64,000 nt of DNA from Thermoplasma acidophilum DSM 1728 (GTDB lineage Archaea; Thermoplasmatota; Thermoplasmata; Thermoplasmatales; Thermoplasmataceae), in contig NC_002578.1 in the NCBI RefSeq assembly GCF_000195915.1, forward strand, positions 372,001 through 436,000, written 5' to 3'. Made by a program: the position numbers and the translations under genes. Positions 58,574 through 64,000 of this stretch are shown piece by piece. Within the stretch, counting starts at the first letter, position 1, and each line of letters opens with the position of its first letter. The notes beneath the pieces are model-generated. The model made no database searches. It had not been told where the DNA came from and worked only from the letters and a program-made list of their open reading frames with translations.

Positions 58574-59475
58574 CTTATCGCCACCCCTACCATATCCTGA
58601 ATGCTGTGGAATTTCTCATCATCCATAAAGGTGTTCATCTGGGATATTATATTACGAAAAACAGATTTTCCCACGGTATAGAGCGCAGTACCTATCTGAA
58701 CTGCGGAGGCTCCGGCCATTATGTATTCAACGGCGTCCTCATATGTCGTTATGCCGCCCACCCCTATGATATCCTTTCCCGTCTCCTTTTTCACCTCGTA
58801 TACATATCTAACGCCGACAGGCTTTATTGCAGGCCCGGACAGGCCGCCATAGGCGTTGGTAAGGACGGGCATCCTCGCCCTTATGTCGATCTTCATGGCC
58901 TTAACCGTGTTTATGAGGACATACGCATCGGCCTTTTCCGCAGCCTTCGCTATCTCTATTATGTCGGATACGTTTGGGCTGAGCTTCGCGAAGACAGGCA
59001 CGCTGATCTTGGATTTCATCTCATTCACAATATCCTCAACAAGATCCGGATCGGAGCCCACCTCAAGGCCAAAGCCCTTAACATGCGGGCAGCTCAGGTT
59101 GAGTTCAACGGCATCACAACCATATTCCTGCATTTTCCTGCCGAGATTGACAAAGGATTCCGCGTCCGAGGCAAAGACACTTCCTATGACGGGCTTCCCG
59201 GATCTTTTTGCTATCCTTATCTCCTCCGCGAAATTGTCTATGCCTGGATTGGAAAGGCCCACCGCGTTGATAAGGCTGTCACCATATTCAACTATTACCG
59301 GTGCAGAATAACCATTTCTCTCTTCCATGCCTATGGATTTCGTGACCACGGCTGCAGCGCCGTTATTCATAACATCAAGCATGGTGTATCCATTTTCATC
59401 AAGAATTCCAGAAGCCAGCATCAGTGGGTTCTCCAGCCTGATTCCGGCCACAGATGTTGAGAGATCAGCCATCAA
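58570..59475 (-). CDS. pyrD: Dihydroorotate dehydrogenase, class 1B catalytic subunit
   Basis: The 301-residue FMN barrel has VELNLSCPHVKGFG with the class 1 catalytic Cys, AKLSPNVSDI, GLSGPAIKPVGVRYVYEV and the phosphate-binding GVGGITTYEDAVEYIMAGAS. With PyrK it oxidises dihydroorotate in pyrimidine synthesis. ATG 59475 or 59472 may start. Confidence 0.94.
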   Translation of the reverse strand: MMADLSTSVAGIRLENPLMLASGILDENGYTMLDVMNNGAAAVVTKSIGMEERNGYSAPVIVEYGDSLINAVGLSNPGIDNFAEEIRIAKRSGKPVIGSVFASDAESFVNLGRKMQEYGCDAVELNLSCPHVKGFGLEVGSDPDLVEDIVNEMKSKISVPVFAKLSPNVSDIIEIAKAAEKADAYVLINTVKAMKIDIRARMPVLTNAYGGLSGPAIKPVGVRYVYEVKKETGKDIIGVGGITTYEDAVEYIMAGASAVQIGTALYTVGKSVFRNIISQMNTFMDDEKFHSIQDMVGVAIR

Positions 59476-59666
59476 GAGGTTAAGGCGTACACATATGTAA
59501 ATGCTTTTCTTGGATCATAGATGGTACGCTGGAAGGATGAGAATTGGCATTGCATTCTGATAGCTATGATGAAATTAAAATAGTTAAAATCAAGGGCAAA
59601 TATTTAGATATCAATATTTTAAGAGAAAACTATATTTCCCAGGATGCAATCTGCGTGATCGCAAAT

Positions 59667-60884
59667 ATGTCAAAATTTTCAAGGTCTGCTGTATTCTCCA
59701 TACTGATCATACTTGCGGTAACCTTCACCATGAGGATGACAACGAATATGCTCATGACTTCAATCCCCGTACTGGCAAAGTTCACGCTTCTTGCATCAAC
59801 ATTTTTGACCGCGCTTCCTGTTGTCATGTACGCGGTCACGGGCCTCCTGGCAAACCTGTTTCTTAATGGCAGGATCAGGGCTTCCAGGATATCCCTATCG
59901 ATAGCGGTGTCGCTCTTTGTGATGGCCGTATCGCTTCCGCTCTTCTACCTTGCAAGGAACATATGGGAGGTCGCGGCCATAGCTGCTATGGATGGCCTTT
60001 CAATGGGCCTTGTTCCCCCGCTGCTGCTCACGCTGATATCGCTGGCGTATGAAGATATACGGGACAATGTCCTGGGTTTTTATACATCCGCCCTTTCCAT
60101 CAGCCTGATAGCCGGCACATTCATGCAGGGTTTCCTTCTATCGTCCATATCCGTTTCCGTCAGGGATCTATTCCTGTATTTCTTCCCTGTACCGCTGATC
60201 TCAGCCCTATTGATGCTTGTATTAGCGTCTAGGCTGAAGATTGACGACGGGGGCGAAAGGAGAAACATATCCACATCGACCATAATAAGGACCATACCCA
60301 GGCTGTTCAGAAACAGCGGCTTCAACTTCGGTTTCTTCGGCAACCTCACATATTCATTCCCGTTCGTGATAATAATGACATACGGAAGCCTGATCGCAAA
60401 GTATTATTCTGGTCTTTCGCCGGCCATGTTTTTCTATGCGCTTACGTCATTCTTCTTCGTATCCATGGTGACCAGACTGACTATGTCCTTCAGGCCGCCC
60501 GAGAACAGGTACAGGCTCATGTTCGTCTCGCTTGCCTTCACGATTGCAGGTTTCATAGCACTCACGCTGAGCCGTGATCCCTATGAGTTCGTCATCTCCA
60601 TGGTGCTGCCGGGATTCCCGCATGGATCCATATACCCAATAGCAACGATGAGCGTATCTTCCTCTGTGCAGAAGTCTGAGGTTTCAATAGCATTTGCCAC
60701 GTTCAACATAATATTCAACATACTGAACCTTGCGCTCCCCGCTGCCTTTGGTTACATAGCACAGGTGACCACTATCCGTGTGGCCATGCTGGTTATGATA
60801 GCTCCCATGGCGTACATCTCATACGAATCCATAAGAAACGGCATTGCCATAAGGAGGCAACGTTCCGTGACAACACCAGACTGA
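59667..60884 (+). CDS. Major facilitator superfamily transporter
   Basis: The 405-residue protein has about 12 membrane helices. I choose ATG 59667 (MSKFSRSAVFSILIILAVTF) over TTG 59544, because the upstream 41 residues are hydrophilic and include the likely TATA region at 59600-59615 (aaatatttagat). Substrate unknown. It is divergent from pyrD by 190 bases, which allows but does not prove a pyrimidine link. Confidence 0.8.
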   Translation: MSKFSRSAVFSILIILAVTFTMRMTTNMLMTSIPVLAKFTLLASTFLTALPVVMYAVTGLLANLFLNGRIRASRISLSIAVSLFVMAVSLPLFYLARNIWEVAAIAAMDGLSMGLVPPLLLTLISLAYEDIRDNVLGFYTSALSISLIAGTFMQGFLLSSISVSVRDLFLYFFPVPLISALLMLVLASRLKIDDGGERRNISTSTIIRTIPRLFRNSGFNFGFFGNLTYSFPFVIIMTYGSLIAKYYSGLSPAMFFYALTSFFFVSMVTRLTMSFRPPENRYRLMFVSLAFTIAGFIALTLSRDPYEFVISMVLPGFPHGSIYPIATMSVSSSVQKSEVSIAFATFNIIFNILNLALPAAFGYIAQVTTIRVAMLVMIAPMAYISYESIRNGIAIRRQRSVTTPD

Positions 60885-60975
60885 AGCACCGTATCTCTGG
60901 ATACATTAATTCAATTTACCGATGTGCAGTTCCGGATCGCCAACATTCTTTTATAACGTTTCCATATCAACATCA

Positions 60976-62235
60976 ATGAAAACATCGGATGTATCAGGCT
61001 TTTACAAGCTATCTGTTGATGATCGTATTCAGTTCGTGAAGGAATTTTCAGATCTTACCGATGATGAAGTATCCATCCTCAAGAAGAATGGTTCATTGCC
61101 AATTGAAAAAGCCGACAAGATCATCGAGAACGTAATAACAACTATTGAAATGCCGATGGGCATAGCCGTGAACTTCAGGATCAATGACAGGGACTATCTC
61201 ATACCCATGGCCATCGAAGAGCCATCAGTCGTTGCCGCAGCATCCAATGCGGCAAAGGTGGCAAGGAAGAGGGGAGGTTTCAGGGCCTTTGCCACAGAAC
61301 CGATAATGATAGGCGAAATACAGGTCCTGGACGTTCCGGCACCATACAGTGCAAAGATAGCCCTGCTTGAGTCAAAGCAGAAGATACTGGATATGGCAAA
61401 TACAAGGAGCAAGACCCTATCATCCATGAACGCGGGCGCAAGGGATCTGGAAGTTGAGATATTTGAATACCCGTACAGGATGATGATAGTGCATCTGATA
61501 GTGGACGTGCGGGACGCCATGGGCGCAAACGTTATCAACAGCATGTGCGAATACGTGGCGCCGGAGATAGCTAGAATAACCGGCGGCCGCGTAAACCTCA
61601 GGATACTGAGCAACCTTACGAAGAACAGGATCGCCTATGCCTCAGCAGTTTTCCCGAAGGAAATAATAGGTGAGGAGGCTGTGGACAGCATAATAGAGGC
61701 CTACCATATGGCTGCCATAGATATATACAGGGCCGCGACGAACAATAAGGGCATAATGAATGGTGTGGACGCAGTTCTCATAGCAACGATGAATGACTGG
61801 AGATCCGCAGAAGCCAATGCGCATTCCTACGCAGCCATGTATGGTTATGGCCCGCTGGCAAGGTACGAGAAGGACGCGAATGGAGATCTTGTGGGCAGCA
61901 TTGAGATACCGATGGCGGTCGGTACAATAGGCGGAACAACGAGGAGCATAGAAAAGGCCAGGATCGCCATGAAGATTCTTGGCGTGAAGGATGCCAAAGA
62001 ATTTTCTGGCGTTCTGGCTGCCGTTGGCCTGGCCCAGAACTTTGCGGCCCTGCGTGCACTGGCAACGGAGGGAATTCAGCGTGGGCATATGGAGCTCCAT
62101 TCGAGAAACATTGCCATGTCTGTCGGTGCAGTCGGTGATGAGATCGATAAGGTTGTTTCCAGGATGATAGAGGAGAAAAATATATCGATGGCAAACGCAC
62201 AGAAGATACTTCAGGAGATAAGGAATAAGAACTGA
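60976..62235 (+). CDS. hmgA: HMG-CoA reductase, class II (bacterial-type)
   Basis: The ~419-residue enzyme reduces HMG-CoA to mevalonate for archaeal lipids. Catalytic Glu is in IEEPSVVAAASNAAKVA, Lys in SNLTKNRIAYASA, Asp in GVDAVLIATMNDWRSAEANA and His in RGHMELHSRN near the C-terminus. These contexts match class II enzymes such as that of Pseudomonas mevalonii, not the class I form of most archaea. ATG 60976 gives the family start MKTSDVSGFYKLS; GTG 60922 is less likely. Confidence 0.92.
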   Translation: MKTSDVSGFYKLSVDDRIQFVKEFSDLTDDEVSILKKNGSLPIEKADKIIENVITTIEMPMGIAVNFRINDRDYLIPMAIEEPSVVAAASNAAKVARKRGGFRAFATEPIMIGEIQVLDVPAPYSAKIALLESKQKILDMANTRSKTLSSMNAGARDLEVEIFEYPYRMMIVHLIVDVRDAMGANVINSMCEYVAPEIARITGGRVNLRILSNLTKNRIAYASAVFPKEIIGEEAVDSIIEAYHMAAIDIYRAATNNKGIMNGVDAVLIATMNDWRSAEANAHSYAAMYGYGPLARYEKDANGDLVGSIEIPMAVGTIGGTTRSIEKARIAMKILGVKDAKEFSGVLAAVGLAQNFAALRALATEGIQRGHMELHSRNIAMSVGAVGDEIDKVVSRMIEEKNISMANAQKILQEIRNKN

Positions 62236-62335
62236 AAAAGGTAATCTCATGGTATCCGCATAGGTTCTTCGATAAAAGCCGGCATGTTCTGGCTCTTGCG
62301 ATACATATAAATTTACGGGTAAACTATGGACGCAT

Positions 62336-62860
62336 ATGTCCATAGTGGTATTTTTTGGAGTTTTGATCCTCATACTCATCGTTGCGATAATCATACTGTA
62401 CCTCGATATACGGTCTCTTCAGAGAAAACTCGCTGCCAAGGAAGCAGAGATACAGACGACTCTGCAGAATGCCACGCGAACGGTGAATGAAGCCATTGCT
62501 ATGCGTGAGGAGGCGCAGAAGCTGAAGGAGGACCTGGAAAAGCGCATAGAGGAGGCCAGGCGAGAATCTGTTCAGAAGAGCAGGGAGGTCGTTGCTGGAA
62601 AGGTCTCGGAACAGCTTGCCCCATTCTTTCCAAACTTCAAATACAATCCAAAGGACGTGAGATTCATAGGCACGCCGATAGATCTGATCGTTTTCAACGG
62701 CCTAGATTCGGGTCACATCGATTCGATAGTATTTATTGAGATAAAGACCGGCAATGCAAGGATGACGGACCGCGAGAAGAGTGTTATGGATGCAATAAAT
62801 GCATCGAGGGTATCGTTTGAAATTCTGCGCATAGATTCAGCCATAGACCAGGTGGAGTGA
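62336..62860 (+). CDS. Membrane-anchored Holliday-junction-resolvase-like nuclease (COG4741 type)
   Basis: The 174-residue protein has an N-terminal membrane helix (VVFFGVLILILIVAIIILYL), a coiled coil (~28-85) and a C-terminal PD-(D/E)xK-like domain with GTPIDLIVFNGLDSG and VFIEIKTGNA (the Asp ... Glu-x-Lys core). COG4741 proteins are predicted nucleases related to archaeal Holliday junction resolvases. The anchored form suggests work on DNA at the membrane. Catalysis is inferred from the intact motif. Confidence 0.75.
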   Translation: MSIVVFFGVLILILIVAIIILYLDIRSLQRKLAAKEAEIQTTLQNATRTVNEAIAMREEAQKLKEDLEKRIEEARRESVQKSREVVAGKVSEQLAPFFPNFKYNPKDVRFIGTPIDLIVFNGLDSGHIDSIVFIEIKTGNARMTDREKSVMDAINASRVSFEILRIDSAIDQVE

Positions 62861-63215
62861 TCCGCATCTCAGCCTAGAATCGAATCCTGTTTATTCGAAT
62901 ACGTATCTCTGCCTTTACGGGTATATGCACCCCATCTCTGCATTGATATCCACGGGCGTGAGTTCTGGCTGCACCAGACATGTTCTCATCAGGACGAAGA
63001 TTATGTGAATGCTTGTGAATACGATCGTTACGTAAATACGTGCATCTCCTCTCCGAGTACATAAGTTTTATTGCCTCCTCATAGCGCATAACTTTCCCAT
63101 AAAACCATAGAATGGATATGGCATGTTTTCATAGTTTTCCATGACCTCAATGTGTCAGTATAAGATTGAAAAATAGGGCATGACGTTCAGCATCTTTTAA
63201 AAACAGCCTGCAAGA
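62861..63215. other. Intergenic region, nothing recognised
   Basis: About 355 bases between the nuclease-like gene and the convergent gene at 63216. Short open stretches exist but show no protein-like signature; no tRNA, repeat or clear terminator is seen. Confidence 0.4.
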
Positions 63216-63614
63216 TCACTGGCTTATCTTTCTCCACCAGTATGGATACTGGTTTAGTATCTCAAGGTTTGGATAGACCGCTGCAATCTTGTCTCTAAGT
63301 ATAGCATGTTCTATCACGGCTTCCAGATATTCCCCAGCCTTCATTCCATAATCGTTTACCAGCTCCTGCGGGATCTCAAGCCCCAGATGTTCATAGCCTC
63401 TGTTATCCCTGAATGTGACCGTCCTGCATATGGCCTTTTCACCTATGCTGTGTGTTGGAAGTTTGAGATGCGGATCGAATACCTTTACAAGGTCGACGAG
63501 AAGATATTCACCTTCCTTTCCTTCCAAGTTTGCATATCTGGCAGTCTCCCCAGGTATCCTCACTATTATCTTTCCGTTTTCCTCCCTGAGCATTTCCACG
63601 AAGCGTTCAGGCAT
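63216..63614 (-). CDS. Conserved hypothetical protein, possible swapped-hairpin DNA-binding type
   Basis: The 132-residue protein has a beta-rich middle and an EIPQELVNDYGMKAGEYLEA segment resembling the core of AbrB/SpoVT swapped-hairpin proteins (I-P-x-x-hydrophobic ... G-x-x-x-G). The context differs enough that this is only a hint. It ends NQYPYWWRKISQ. Single gene. Confidence 0.5.
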   Translation of the reverse strand: MPERFVEMLREENGKIIVRIPGETARYANLEGKEGEYLLVDLVKVFDPHLKLPTHSIGEKAICRTVTFRDNRGYEHLGLEIPQELVNDYGMKAGEYLEAVIEHAILRDKIAAVYPNLEILNQYPYWWRKISQ

Positions 63615-63928
63615 TGGTAATAAAATCAGTGAAGCTATAAAAGTTTAACTGTTATTTTTTGATACAAAAAAAGCCAATTGAATTGAAAGCAGACATTGCG
63701 AAAACAATGAAAAGGAGTGATGGTCTTAAATTTCCTTTCAATAGCACTGTGCGATATTGCATAGCAATCCACATGGAGGCCATTCGCCTGTAAGCGTGAT
63801 CGGTTAGGCTACGGCATGCATGGCATCTGCCGTGAATTTTTAAGGCGATAACTTATCAATAAGCAAGTCGAAGAAAAGAGATCAAAATAGAAATGATTTT
63901 TACGATTTCATGCTTAAACAGGACTCGG
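63615..63928. other. Intergenic region with a possible small hairpin
   Basis: No gene is seen. At about 63812-63834 ACGGCA and TGCCGT bracket an 11-base loop, followed by an AT-rich tract; this could end a transcript or be chance. Confidence 0.3.
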
Positions 63929-64000
63929 TCATTGTGTATATGCCATCAGCAGAATAACGAAATAGCTGGATATTCCCCCTGCCGCAATGAATAGAATAGT
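63929..64000 (-). CDS. C-terminal end of a membrane protein (cut by window edge)
   Basis: The minus strand is open from the window edge for 23 codons to TGA at 63929-63931. The piece reads as one hydrophobic helix (TILFIAAGGISSYFVILLMA) ending YTQ, like the last helix of a transporter. Too short to identify. Confidence 0.4.
   Translation of the reverse strand, partial: TILFIAAGGISSYFVILLMAYTQ

Noticed and set aside
58606-59460. 284-codon frame opposite pyrD
   Set aside because: Long but antisense to a clearly conserved enzyme; composition is that of a complementary-strand shadow.
63780-63840. Possible C/D or H/ACA guide RNA near the right edge
   Set aside because: Only a six-base stem with an 11-base loop is visible and no box motifs fit convincingly.

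Overview
The window comes from a euryarchaeon of the order Thermoplasmatales, most likely Thermoplasma acidophilum. The evidence is a one-piece RNA polymerase B subunit with split A'/A'' subunits, a class II (bacterial-type) HMG-CoA reductase, an S53 acid protease, RPA with a partner protein, many TATA-like boxes directly before start codons, and moderate GC in the core genes. The species call is an inference from gene content and composition. Layout. (1) 1-12133 is chromosomal backbone: an amino acid permease end, an ACT-domain regulator, a thiolase/DUF35/Nudix operon, spermidine synthase divergent from deoxyhypusine synthase (donor and user of spermidine for hypusine), a peroxiredoxin, the L11-L1-L10-L12 stalk operon ending in a 58-residue membrane protein, and an asd/aspartokinase pair. 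(2) 12199-24602 is an AT-rich element integrated in a tRNA-Val gene: a tyrosine integrase beside the tRNA, a HerA/VirB4-like ATPase, a chain of overlapping microproteins, a 0.5 kb non-coding block packed with hairpins (many with TTCG tips), and a cargo cassette (20396-24444) of a 23-residue peptide gene, two SagB/ThcOx-like flavin oxidoreductases, an MFS exporter with an apparent frameshift and a GNAT acetyltransferase. A 12-bp copy of the tRNA 3' end at 24591-24602 marks the likely far end. No replication initiator is recognisable. (3) 24603-39410 is an accessory zone: a second GNAT close to the cargo copy, a very large S53 protease, an archaeal signal peptidase, two related secreted proteins, several winged-helix regulators, one decayed IS5-like transposase, two decayed TnpB copies and palindrome-rich intergenic DNA. 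(4) 39530-64000 is backbone again: RPA and partner, tRNA-Lys, the rpoH-B-A1-A2-nusA operon, aIF1A, RIO1 kinase, initiator tRNA-Met, a Dim2/Krr1-like KH protein, acyl-CoA dehydrogenase, pyrophosphatase, a STAND-like TPR ATPase, PyrK-PyrD, an MFS transporter, HMG-CoA reductase and a membrane-anchored nuclease-like protein. The best candidate for an undescribed system is the 20396-24444 cassette. It looks like a minimal archaeal pathway for a ribosomally made, post-translationally modified peptide: a short acidic precursor under a palindrome-rich divergent promoter, two peptide-oxidising enzymes, an exporter and a possible self-protection acetyltransferase, but no YcaO or E1-like partner. The second candidate is the hairpin block beside it (19637-20223), which may be a structured RNA or the element's replication origin.
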